In this document: positions 54,477 to 61,721 of the stretch, piece after piece
How positions within the stretch are numbered: position 1 is the first letter of the stretch
Layout: the number at the start of each line of letters is the position of its first letter
Source: Flavobacterium sp.
GTDB taxonomy: Bacteria; Bacteroidota; Bacteroidia; Flavobacteriales; Flavobacteriaceae
Direction of reading: 5' to 3'
Assembly: GCF_029945805.1 (NCBI RefSeq)
Contig: NZ_JAQSDH010000044.1
Location: 1 to 64,000, forward strand
Length of the DNA stretch: 64,000 bases
The notes under the pieces: generated by a model
What the model was told of the DNA's origin: nothing
Database searches by the model: none
What the model saw: the letters and a program-made list of their open reading frames with translations, nothing else
Program-made: the position numbers and the translations under genes

Positions 54477-55532
54477 CTATTTATCAATTCTAAAACCAAC
54501 GGTGAATACAGCGCCTTTATTCGCACCATCACTATTGGCATAAAGATAGCCACTGAATTTAGTAACAATCTGTAAACAAAGATATAAACCAATGCCAACT
54601 GAATCTTCACGGGAAGTTCCTTTACGAGATATTTTAGAGAATTTTGAGAATAGTTGTCCTTTTTGTTTATCGGTAAAGCCTATCCCTTGATCCCGAATTT
54701 TTATTTCAAGATGCTCTTTATTAAGGCCAACATCAACAGAGATAGCACTATTGGGTTGCGAAAATTTAACGGCGTTGTGCAGCAAATTAAAAACCACACT
54801 CGACAACAATACTTCGTCTGCAAAGAGCTTTACATTGGTTTGGATTATATTTTTCTGAAGGATAATATTCTTCTCCTGAAGTTTCACTGCTAACTGCCTT
54901 TCGATATCCAATATAATCTCGGTAAAATTTACCGTATTCGACTCTACTTCTACCGCAGAAAGAGCTTCTTCTTCTCGTAACAAATGAATAAACGATTCTA
55001 AAAACTCTAATTGGTTGTCCGAAGAAGCCACAATAAGCTTAGCAATATCTCTAATTTCGGTTATGTCATTTTCATCCAGTAAAAGCAGTGCCAATCCTTT
55101 GGGCTGTGACACAAAATTCTTAATATCGTGAGTCAAGAGAGATACTAAATCTTGTTTCTGATTCAAATACGTCTCATTATCACTAATCGTTTTCTGTACA
55201 TTATAGAGTAATTTTCCCGCTTCATCTTTAAAGCGCAGTGGCAAATTGGGAACCGTTCTGTACTTTCGGTACTGAGCCAACGATAATGATGCAAGGTTTA
55301 TTGGCACTATGATCTTCTTAATCACATAAAGCGTTACCGCGGTTGCTAGCAGTGTAAAACCTAAGGTAAAAAGTAAAATAGCTTGGGTGGAAAAAGCATT
55401 CTTATTAAAAATAAGTGTAATAATCAATCCGATTAACGGAATGTGAATCCCTAAAAATGCTACAAAAAAGAACTTATTAGTGTAACTCTTCTTGAGGAAA
55501 CTGATTTTAGATAAATTGCTGTAAAGCTTCAT
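54477..55532 (-). CDS. Short membrane sensor histidine kinase
   Basis: It has 351 residues. Two transmembrane helices lie at about 20-42 and 50-70 with almost nothing between them outside, so the signal is probably sensed in the membrane or cytoplasm. HAMP-like linker (IIVPINLASLSLAQYRKYR), HisKA with the histidine in SLLTHDIKNFVSQPKGLALLL, and HATPase with NLLHNAVKFSQ, IRDQGIGFTDKQKGQLF and SVGIGLYLCLQIV. No response regulator gene is adjacent, so it is an orphan. Confidence 0.9.
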   Translation of the reverse strand: MKLYSNLSKISFLKKSYTNKFFFVAFLGIHIPLIGLIITLIFNKNAFSTQAILLFTLGFTLLATAVTLYVIKKIIVPINLASLSLAQYRKYRTVPNLPLRFKDEAGKLLYNVQKTISDNETYLNQKQDLVSLLTHDIKNFVSQPKGLALLLLDENDITEIRDIAKLIVASSDNQLEFLESFIHLLREEEALSAVEVESNTVNFTEIILDIERQLAVKLQEKNIILQKNIIQTNVKLFADEVLLSSVVFNLLHNAVKFSQPNSAISVDVGLNKEHLEIKIRDQGIGFTDKQKGQLFSKFSKISRKGTSREDSVGIGLYLCLQIVTKFSGYLYANSDGANKGAVFTVGFRIDK

Positions 55533-55574
55533 TTAGGACGTTTTTTGTTTGGGGTAAAATTCTATCAACGATTG

Positions 55575-55582
55575 CAAATCTA
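55575..55582 (-). promoter_or_regulatory. Candidate -7 box of orphan kinase gene
   Basis: On the minus strand TAGATTTG fits TAnnTTTG, 42 bp before the start codon. Confidence 0.4.
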
Positions 55583-55682
55583 ACCATTGAATTGATAAAA
55601 CATCTACGAAAATGAACCTTTTTTGGTTCTATACGAACAGTAATAATTTGAAGCACAAACTTTCGGCTCCTTTAAACCCATC

Positions 55683-55783
55683 CTCCCGCTTTCCGTTCTA
55701 TCTTTTTTGTTTTCTCATGCTGTCCCGAAACTTCGAGAGTCGAAGTGCAAAACAAAAAAAGGATGCCACTCCCATCGGGGCTA
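55683..55783 (+). repeat. Dispersed palindromic element, copy 3
   Basis: It runs from CTCCCGCTTTCC to CATCGGGGCTA, 101 bp, in the same orientation as copies 1 and 2. The centre (CCCGAAACTTCGAGAGTCGAAGT) matches copy 1 closely. Confidence 0.8.
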
Positions 55784-55938
55784 GTGAGAACGTTTATGCT
55801 TCTAATACTTAATGCAATTAAATTACTACTAAATCATAACTGATTGCCTAGTAAAAATTAGAGCAACATTTTGCATTCTCCATTTTAAAGTATGACAGTA
55901 AAACGACTTTACACTAAATAAACTATTCTAATTTTTAG

Positions 55939-55946
55939 TATATTTG
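55939..55946 (+). promoter_or_regulatory. Candidate -7 box of SOUL gene
   Basis: TATATTTG, a perfect TAnnTTTG, 52 bp before the ATG. Confidence 0.45.
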
Positions 55947-55962
55947 ATAAAATAGATTGTGA

Positions 55963-55976
55963 CGCATCTAGATGCG
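55963..55976. promoter_or_regulatory. Perfect palindrome in SOUL gene leader
   Basis: CGCATCTAGATGCG is a perfect 14-bp inverted repeat just downstream of the predicted start site, 22 bp before the ATG. It could be an operator. Confidence 0.35.
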
Positions 55977-55998
55977 CGATTTTAATTAAAGATACCAT

Positions 55999-56592
55999 AT
56001 GAAAACAAGTATAATTGTAGTCTCTATTTTAGTAATTCTACTCATTGCATCTCAACTCTATTTAATAATGGCATCTACTGAAACACAAACGTACCGTGTT
56101 ATCAAAATTGAAAAAGAATTTGAGATACGCGTTTATCCGCCTGTTATTATGGCAAGTGTTACCATGAATGCAAAATCATATAAAGAATTATCCTCATCTG
56201 GATTTAGAAAATTAGCTTCCTTTATTTTTGGAGAGAATAAGTCTAAAGCGAATATTGCCATGACCTCGCCTGTTCATATGGACATAAACACCGACCAATC
56301 TTCGATGAGTTTTGTGATGCCTGCCAACTACACCCGTCAGAACTTACCAAAACCAAACGATTCGTCTATCAACATAAAAACTACAGCCGAAGACTATGTT
56401 GCTGCCATCCAGTTTGGAGGATTTGCAAATGACGATAAAATTAAATCTTATGCTGCTCAACTCGAAAATTCGTTGAAGGCTAACGGCATTGAATACTTCG
56501 GAAACTATCGGTATTTGGGGTACAATGCACCGTTCCAAATTGTAGGACGAAAAAATGAAATTATTGTCAGTGTTAGGTGGGATAAAAAATAA
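55999..56592 (+). CDS. SOUL-family heme-binding protein
   Basis: It has 197 residues. One hydrophobic segment at 4-25 serves as a signal anchor. The SOUL domain follows: TYRVIKIEKEFEIRVYPPVIMASV, GFRKLASFIFGENKSKANIAMTSPVHMDI and the terminal NAPFQIVGRKNEIIVSV, all family-typical. Members bind heme or porphyrins; the role in bacteria is open. The membrane-anchored form would act in the periplasm. The DUF6526-like gene follows after 50 bp. Confidence 0.92.
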   Translation: MKTSIIVVSILVILLIASQLYLIMASTETQTYRVIKIEKEFEIRVYPPVIMASVTMNAKSYKELSSSGFRKLASFIFGENKSKANIAMTSPVHMDINTDQSSMSFVMPANYTRQNLPKPNDSSINIKTTAEDYVAAIQFGGFANDDKIKSYAAQLENSLKANGIEYFGNYRYLGYNAPFQIVGRKNEIIVSVRWDKK

Positions 56593-56642
56593 AGACAAAC
56601 TTTAAAAAGTAATGAGCGTACTTGCGCAAAAATAAACCAACA

Positions 56643-57080
56643 ATGAAAAAACAAAATTATAAAAATCACCTTAAATTTTATACGCCGCATCACTTTATAT
56701 TCTTACCACTGCTCGGTTTTATGATGGTTTGGGGAATAGTGAATGCTTATAAAGAGGAGGACAATAGACTGGAATGGGTTTTATTTGCGCTACTTTCGTT
56801 TTGTATATTTTATTTTGCTATCATGGTCAGACAGCATTATGCATTAGGAAATCAAGACCGAATCGTTAGGCTAGAATTTAGATTACGCTATTTTGAGTTG
56901 TATGGAAAAAGTGCAAGTACGATAGAACCTCAACTTTCCTTTGGACAAATTGCAGCACTACGTTTTACCGATGACATTCAATTTAAAGAACTCTTAGCTC
57001 TTGCTTTAAAAGATAATTTAAAACCTGATGACATTAAAAAACGAATTACCCTTTGGCAGCCGGATACTATGCGATTGTAA
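56643..57080 (+). CDS. DUF6526-like membrane protein
   Basis: It has 145 residues. It begins MKKQNYKNHLKFYTPHHFIFLPLLG, has two transmembrane helices (about 15-34 and 46-64), then a soluble helical C-terminus (RIVRLEFRLRYFELYGKS, FKELLALALKDNLKPDDIKKRI, IRLWQPD-like end). This pattern matches DUF6526, of unknown function. The ATG at 56643 is chosen; an in-frame TTG at 56622 would add seven residues. It is possibly co-transcribed with the SOUL gene. Confidence 0.85.
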   Translation: MKKQNYKNHLKFYTPHHFIFLPLLGFMMVWGIVNAYKEEDNRLEWVLFALLSFCIFYFAIMVRQHYALGNQDRIVRLEFRLRYFELYGKSASTIEPQLSFGQIAALRFTDDIQFKELLALALKDNLKPDDIKKRITLWQPDTMRL

Positions 57081-57455
57081 TTGCTAAAAAAAGTTGATTC
57101 TGATTGTATATTTTGTTAGATAATGAAGATCACTTAGACTGCTCTCAGTATGACACATGCACCTAATTGGATTTCTTAATAACTTTGAAAGTGTGCATAG
57201 CTATTTAAAAGATAAAACACGTAGAAAATAGGAAAAACCTAGACTAATTGCTGGTTTCCCGTAGTTATCCTTTATCGCAAAAAAGTGAAATACCTTTTTT
57301 ATTTAGTAAAAACTATGTTTTTAGGTGGTTATAAATTTTGATGTTGCACTTCGATACTTCCTTATTAAAAACTGGGTGACGGCGTTTTTTATTTAAAACT
57401 TTACGCCTTTACACCTTTGTCGATCGGTACTTCCGGCTTTTCAAAGTCTCACGTG
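57081..57455. other. Intergenic region, 375 bp, nothing identified
   Basis: The stretch is between convergent genes. I see no hairpin terminator of good quality, no repeat in common with the rest of the window and no credible gene; the longest ATG-led frame is about 24 codons. Confidence 0.5.
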
Positions 57456-57929
57456 TTATTCCTTATCATCAACGCATTCTACCGCTGTAAATTTATACTT
57501 CACTTGGTCAAAATCAATAGGTTTCCCTTTAACAAAATAAGAAGCGCCCATTGTGGTTTCTATTTCACCATTGCCTAAAATGAGTTCGTTCCCTCGCTTT
57601 AAAAACGCCATCGGATTTTTAAATGTTTTATCTTTATTTCCGTCTTGAGTAAAAGTATAACTGGCAAATAAGGTATCGCCACGAACTTCACCCGTAAGTT
57701 CTCCAACCTTTTTAGGGAAATTGAACAGTGCCATCTCCATAGTGCCGGTTATTTTGCCCTCTTTTAGCGTGTTAATTTTCAAGTCTAAAGTATCTTTTTC
57801 ATAAACCGCGGTATAGCATTGAACACTTATTGGTTTTTCAATTACAACCACTTTCTCCTTTGTATCCTTTTTACAATTTTGGAATACAATACAACTCAGA
57901 AGCAAACAAGCAAAGCCTAGATTTTTCAT
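57456..57929 (-). CDS. Small lipoprotein, paralogue of 60967 gene
   Basis: Lipoprotein of 157 residues, lipobox VFQNCKKD (cysteine near 19). The body reads CYTAVYEKDTLDLKINTLK, then GKITGTMEMALFN, GELTGEVRGDTLFASYTF and GNGEIETTMG, a beta-rich fold. The same order and spacing of motifs (gTG...l, GxVxxxxLxAdYTF, GyGE) occurs in the lipoprotein at 60967-61422, so they share a domain. The function is unknown. Confidence 0.83.
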   Translation of the reverse strand: MKNLGFACLLLSCIVFQNCKKDTKEKVVVIEKPISVQCYTAVYEKDTLDLKINTLKEGKITGTMEMALFNFPKKVGELTGEVRGDTLFASYTFTQDGNKDKTFKNPMAFLKRGNELILGNGEIETTMGASYFVKGKPIDFDQVKYKFTAVECVDDKE

Positions 57930-58076
57930 AATGATTAGTATTTAGTTAGTACTATCGGCAAGAGCCATTCACAAGATACGAAAAATATTGAGAGTTACAT
58001 AAATAGCTTCTTGTAATTATCTAGTAAAAAAGGTTAAACATTGATATTAGTGTTCCTACAGTACCATTCTGTACTC

Positions 58077-58835
58077 TTATCGGGTAAACACCAACGTATG
58101 CTCAGTACTTAAATTCGCATCAAAACCATATCCTTCGTAATTGAATCCTTTTAAGTCATCAATGGTTTTGGCGTTAGTTTCAATGATGTAACGCACCATC
58201 ATGCCCCTAGCCTTCTTAGCAAAGAAACTGATGATTTTTAGTTTACCATCTTTATAATCCTTGAACTCGGGAGTTATAACGGGAACTTTTAAGACTTTAA
58301 CATCTACAGCATTGAAGTATTCATTACTGGCTAGATTGATAAACAAATCACCTTTCTTAAGTTCACTGTTCAATTCCTTGGTAATGGTCTGTTTCCAAAA
58401 CTCATACAAGTTTTTGCTTTTACCAATGGGTAATGCTGTTCCCATTTCTAATCGATACGCTTGCATTAAATCTAACGGTCTCAGCAAACCATATAAGCCA
58501 GAAAGTATTCGGAGTTTGTCTTGTAAATCATCAATTTTATCTAAAGGCAAACTGTAAATATCCAAGCCTTGATACACGTCGCCATTAAAAGCATAAATTG
58601 CCTGCCTTGCATTATCATTTGTAAAAGGTACATTCCAATCTTGATTGCGCTGCCAATTCAGTTCTGCGAGCTTGTCTGAAATGTTCATGAGATGCAATAA
58701 ATCTTTTGGCTTTTGTTTTTTTAAAATACGTTGAATACTTGCTGCTTCTTTTAAAAAATGTGGTTCAGTACACTTTGTTGTTTGTACTTCTTTTTCAAAA
58801 TCTAATGACTTGGCTGGGGATATAACAATTTTCAT
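58077..58835 (-). CDS. yaaA: Peroxide-stress protein YaaA
   Basis: DUF328/UPF0246 protein of 252 residues that lowers free iron and protects DNA under H2O2 stress in E. coli. MKIVISPAKSLDFE, the central FNGDVYQGLD and GLYGLLRPLDLMQAYRLEMG and the C-terminal FAKKARGMMVRYI are signatures. A TATTTTTG box lies on the minus strand at 58888. It is monocistronic here; the OsmC peroxidase at 53314 is the other peroxide-defence gene of the window. Confidence 0.95.
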   Translation of the reverse strand: MKIVISPAKSLDFEKEVQTTKCTEPHFLKEAASIQRILKKQKPKDLLHLMNISDKLAELNWQRNQDWNVPFTNDNARQAIYAFNGDVYQGLDIYSLPLDKIDDLQDKLRILSGLYGLLRPLDLMQAYRLEMGTALPIGKSKNLYEFWKQTITKELNSELKKGDLFINLASNEYFNAVDVKVLKVPVITPEFKDYKDGKLKIISFFAKKARGMMVRYIIETNAKTIDDLKGFNYEGYGFDANLSTEHTLVFTR

Positions 58836-58887
58836 TTTGAGCTCTATTTAGTTTACTTCGTTTGTTCACCCTTAAAGTGAGTCGAGT

Positions 58888-58895
58888 CAAAAATA
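58888..58895 (-). promoter_or_regulatory. Candidate -7 box of yaaA
   Basis: On the minus strand TATTTTTG fits TAnnTTTG, 52 bp before the start codon. Confidence 0.42.
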
Positions 58896-59043
58896 CAAAT
58901 TCAATACCTATAATGATGCACCTCAAAATAAAAATATTTTGATTCTACTAGTAATAATAATGCTATTTAAAAAGTTAATCTCTTGTGTGAAAATGTTAAA
59001 AATTGTAAATTGCAATTCAAACACTTTAAACAAAAATATAGCG

Positions 59044-59520
59044 ATGCGAAAAATAATCCTCCTTTTATGTCTTGTCTTGCTCTTTTCCTGCAAGAGTAAA
59101 AAAAACAGCAGTACAAGTGCTGTTAAAGTTCCGGAGAAGGCAACTAATTTGGTTAAACCAGAAGAAGTAGAGGCCATAAAAAAAGATAGAGCATATGATG
59201 TTGGAATACGTTTGTTGGAATCGTGTAATACCTCTAAATTCAAGAATTTCAGTTCTGCAGAAGCTACCGATAAAGTACGTCAGAATGCTACCCGCGAAAA
59301 AATATCAGCCATCTGCAAAAAGATCAACCAACGCAATGGAAGATTCATCAACATTAACCTCATCGACATTACCCGCAACAAAAAAACGGACGAATTACTT
59401 TTTCGATATAACATAAATTACGAAAAAAAACTCTTTAAGCGAGAACTATTCGTAACCGTAAATCCTGAAAACAAAGTATCTGCAATCTCAACCAAAGAAG
59501 TGCCAGCAAAACCCTTGTAA
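59044..59520 (+). CDS. Uncharacterised small lipoprotein
   Basis: Lipoprotein of 158 residues, lipobox LLFSCKSK (cysteine near 16), then a Ser/Thr/Lys-rich linker (KKNSSTSAVKVPEK). The body is amphipathic (YDVGIRLLESCNTSKFKNFS, RFININLIDITRNKKTDELLFRY). No family name is offered. The ATG giving MRKIILLL is chosen because the in-frame upstream part (from 58939) has no signal-like continuity. The YitT gene follows after two bases. Confidence 0.82.
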   Translation: MRKIILLLCLVLLFSCKSKKNSSTSAVKVPEKATNLVKPEEVEAIKKDRAYDVGIRLLESCNTSKFKNFSSAEATDKVRQNATREKISAICKKINQRNGRFININLIDITRNKKTDELLFRYNINYEKKLFKRELFVTVNPENKVSAISTKEVPAKPL

Positions 59521-59522
59521 GT

Positions 59523-60485
59523 ATGAATTCATTTTGGAAGAGAGTAGTAATAATGACCACATTACGAGAGCAACATAAGGAAACTTTTTCCAGTTATGCT
59601 CTAGCAAAAGGATACCTCCTATTTATAGTGATGGCCAAGCGGTATGCTAAAGATTTTATTCTAATTACAATTGGTGTTTTTTCCGCCACATTTGGTTTCA
59701 AAGGTTTTTTATTGACCAATCATTTTATAGATGGTGGCGCAACCGGAATTTCCTTACTAGTGTCGGCACTAACCGGAATTCCATTATATGTTTTGATTAT
59801 AGGCGTGAATCTTCCCTTCGTGATTTTGGGATATCACACCATGGGAAAGGTTTTTGCTGTCAAAACAGCCTTGGCTATAAGCGGCCTTGCATTATGTTTG
59901 GCCTATATTAGCATCCCCGATGTAACATCTGATAATCTTTTGGTGGCTATATTTGGCGGTTTCTTTTTGGGTGCGGGTATCGGACTTTCAATACGTGGTG
60001 GAGCGGTAATTGATGGCACAGAAGTTTTGGCTATTTATTTGAGTCGGAAGTTGGGAACAACCATTGGTGACATCATTATTCTAATAAATATTATGATTTT
60101 CTCCGCTGCAGCCTATTTCCTTGGTATTGAAGTGGCGCTCTATTCAATGCTAACTTATCTTGCAGCATCAAGAACACTTGACTTTGTTGTTGAAGGTATT
60201 GACGAATATATTGGCGTAACTATTGTCTCCTCTCGAAGTGATAAAATGAGGGAAATGATTATAGAAAAAATGGGCCGAGGCGTAACTATCTATAACGGAA
60301 AAGGGGGTTATGGTAAAAGTGGGGAGACTAAAGAAGTAGATATTATTTACACCGTTATCACGCGCTTAGAACTTAACAAACTCAACAGTGAAATCGAAAA
60401 AATAGAACCTACAGCTTTTGTAGTAATGAATAGCGTAAAAGATACCAAAGGGGGAATGATTAAAAAAAGAGCTTTAAAACACTAA
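59523..60485 (+). CDS. YitT-family membrane protein
   Basis: Inner membrane protein of 320 residues with five to six helices (about 45-200, DUF161) and a C-terminal cytoplasmic DUF2179 domain (about 225-310: IGVTIVSSRSDKMREMII, GRGVTIYNGKGGYGKSGE). GFKGFLLTNHFIDGGATGISLL and GGAVIDGTEVLAIYLS are typical YitT signatures. The transported substrate is unknown. The start may be 59523 (right after the lipoprotein stop) or the ATG at 59553. The META-domain lipoprotein gene follows after 11 bp. Confidence 0.91.
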   Translation: MNSFWKRVVIMTTLREQHKETFSSYALAKGYLLFIVMAKRYAKDFILITIGVFSATFGFKGFLLTNHFIDGGATGISLLVSALTGIPLYVLIIGVNLPFVILGYHTMGKVFAVKTALAISGLALCLAYISIPDVTSDNLLVAIFGGFFLGAGIGLSIRGGAVIDGTEVLAIYLSRKLGTTIGDIIILINIMIFSAAAYFLGIEVALYSMLTYLAASRTLDFVVEGIDEYIGVTIVSSRSDKMREMIIEKMGRGVTIYNGKGGYGKSGETKEVDIIYTVITRLELNKLNSEIEKIEPTAFVVMNSVKDTKGGMIKKRALKH

Positions 60486-60496
60486 AAATAAAAATT

Positions 60497-60952
60497 ATGA
60501 AAAGCACCTTGCTTTTAGCAGTAATCATATTATCTGTTATTGTTTCGGGATGCAATTCCACAAAGACAACAGAAACGAAAAAATCTGCGAGTAACGCCTC
60601 TATTTATGATAGTGTTTGGGAGTTAGAATACATCACAGGACCGCGTATTACTTTTGAAGGATTATATCCAGAAGACAAACCCACCATCACTTTTAACGAA
60701 ACGGAAAAGACCTTTGGAGGTAACAACAGTTGCAATGTATACAACGGAAAATTTACCAAAAAAGAAAATACTATCGAGTTTGGAGATACTATAAAAACGA
60801 TGCGATTTTGCGAAGGTGGCGGAGAAGAAACCTTTATGAATATGCTCGGAAAAGTAAACAAATTTGCCATTGATAATGAGGGTAAACTACTATTACAAAT
60901 GAATGATATCACCATGATGCGTTTTAAAAATGTTACTAAAAACAAACAATAA
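60497..60952 (+). CDS. META-domain lipoprotein (HslJ-like)
   Basis: Lipoprotein of 151 residues, lipobox VSGCNS (cysteine near 19). The META domain (about 38-148) includes WELEYITGPRITFEGLYP, the GGNNSCNVYNGKF strand and TIKTMRFCEGGGEETFMNML; two cysteines (in NSCN and RFCEGG) sit where HslJ-like proteins often have a disulfide. It lies in a run of plus-strand genes with YitT and the next lipoprotein, probably one operon. Confidence 0.9.
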   Translation: MKSTLLLAVIILSVIVSGCNSTKTTETKKSASNASIYDSVWELEYITGPRITFEGLYPEDKPTITFNETEKTFGGNNSCNVYNGKFTKKENTIEFGDTIKTMRFCEGGGEETFMNMLGKVNKFAIDNEGKLLLQMNDITMMRFKNVTKNKQ

Positions 60953-60966
60953 ATAAATCAGTTATT

Positions 60967-61422
60967 ATGACTAAACAAGTCTTATTTTCATTCGCTTTTG
61001 TATTCCTGCTGTTGGGCTGTAAAAAAGAAGTTCCTTCTACAGAAAATTCCGGTACTAACGAAAATAAAATTGCTCCGCCTAGAATAGAATGTTTTACGTC
61101 TGATGCGAATGGAAGCGCAGTTTCTATACAACTTCAGTTCAACGGAAACGAGGTAACGGGAACATTAAATTATTCTTTGGCAGAAAAAGATAGTAATCAT
61201 GGAACTATTAAAGGTAAAGTTGAAAATAACATTCTTATTGCTGATTATACTTTTTATTCTGAAGGAACTGAAAGTACACGACAAGTTGCATTTCAATTTG
61301 CCGAAAATAAATTAATGGAAGGTTATGGCGAAATGACCAAAGAAGGTACACAATTCAAGGATGTAACCAAACTGAATTTTAATTCGAAAATGCCATTAAT
61401 TAAAATTGATTGCACAGAATAA
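60967..61422 (+). CDS. Small lipoprotein, paralogue of 57456 gene
   Basis: Lipoprotein of 151 residues, lipobox LLLGCKKE (cysteine near 18). Like the gene at 57456 it has a beta-rich body with ECFTSDANGSAVSIQLQFN, NEVTGTLNYSL, GTIKGKVENNILIADYTFYSEG and MEGYGEMTKEG. It is the last gene of the run that starts with the 59044 lipoprotein. No function is known. Confidence 0.82.
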   Translation: MTKQVLFSFAFVFLLLGCKKEVPSTENSGTNENKIAPPRIECFTSDANGSAVSIQLQFNGNEVTGTLNYSLAEKDSNHGTIKGKVENNILIADYTFYSEGTESTRQVAFQFAENKLMEGYGEMTKEGTQFKDVTKLNFNSKMPLIKIDCTE

Positions 61423-61721
61423 ACAGTAAATAATAGCTAATCAACTCAAAATACTCTTTCAAAATTTCGAGCCAAATAATATCAGAAGCAAATAAGAAAA
61501 TGAAAAGAATCGGACAAATAAACTTTGATTCCAACCTTTTCCTTCCTAATTGACACATCAACTCCAAAAAGCACTTCGAAAACTCTATAAATGTCTGATT
61601 TCAAGTCATTTTGTCGTATTATAATGATAAATATCATATAAATAACGACATTTTGGCTGTAATTTTACATTGGAATACATATTGCCGAAATGAGAAAAAC
61701 TAATCAACACTACAACAACTT
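61423..61721. other. Intergenic region before clpB, 299 bp
   Basis: It contains the clpB upstream palindrome (61612-61650) and, after it, TAATTTTA at 61660-61667, a one-mismatch -7 box. No gene or terminator hairpin of good quality is seen in the first half. Confidence 0.5.
61612..61650. promoter_or_regulatory. 39-bp imperfect palindrome upstream of clpB
   Basis: The segment begins TGTCGTATTATAATGATA and ends ACGACA. The outer arms TGTCGT/ACGACA are perfect and the centre ATGATA-AA-TATCAT is a perfect short palindrome; the parts between match imperfectly. It lies 72-110 bp before the clpB start codon. It is not a CIRCE element. Confidence 0.45.

Larger units (their letters stand above)
55533..55998. 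other. Intergenic region, 466 bp
   Basis: It holds the kinase promoter box (55575-55582), copy 3 of the dispersed palindromic element (55683-55783), the SOUL promoter box and a palindrome in its leader. I see no gene: the open frame crossing the repeat is driven by the repeat. Confidence 0.6.

Noticed and set aside
55612..55812. Open frame of 66 codons before the SOUL gene
   Set aside because: It is driven by copy 3 of the dispersed element and shares its peptide (KKDATPIGA) with the rejected frame at 11412, which shows it comes from the repeat.
57157..57231. ATG-led frame of 24 codons between the DUF6526-like gene and the lipoprotein gene
   Set aside because: There is no promoter box, ribosome site or recognisable peptide; it is within chance expectation.
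61612..61650. CIRCE (HrcA) element at clpB
   Set aside because: The arms do not match TTAGCACTC/GAGTGCTAA; it is reported as an unassigned palindrome instead.
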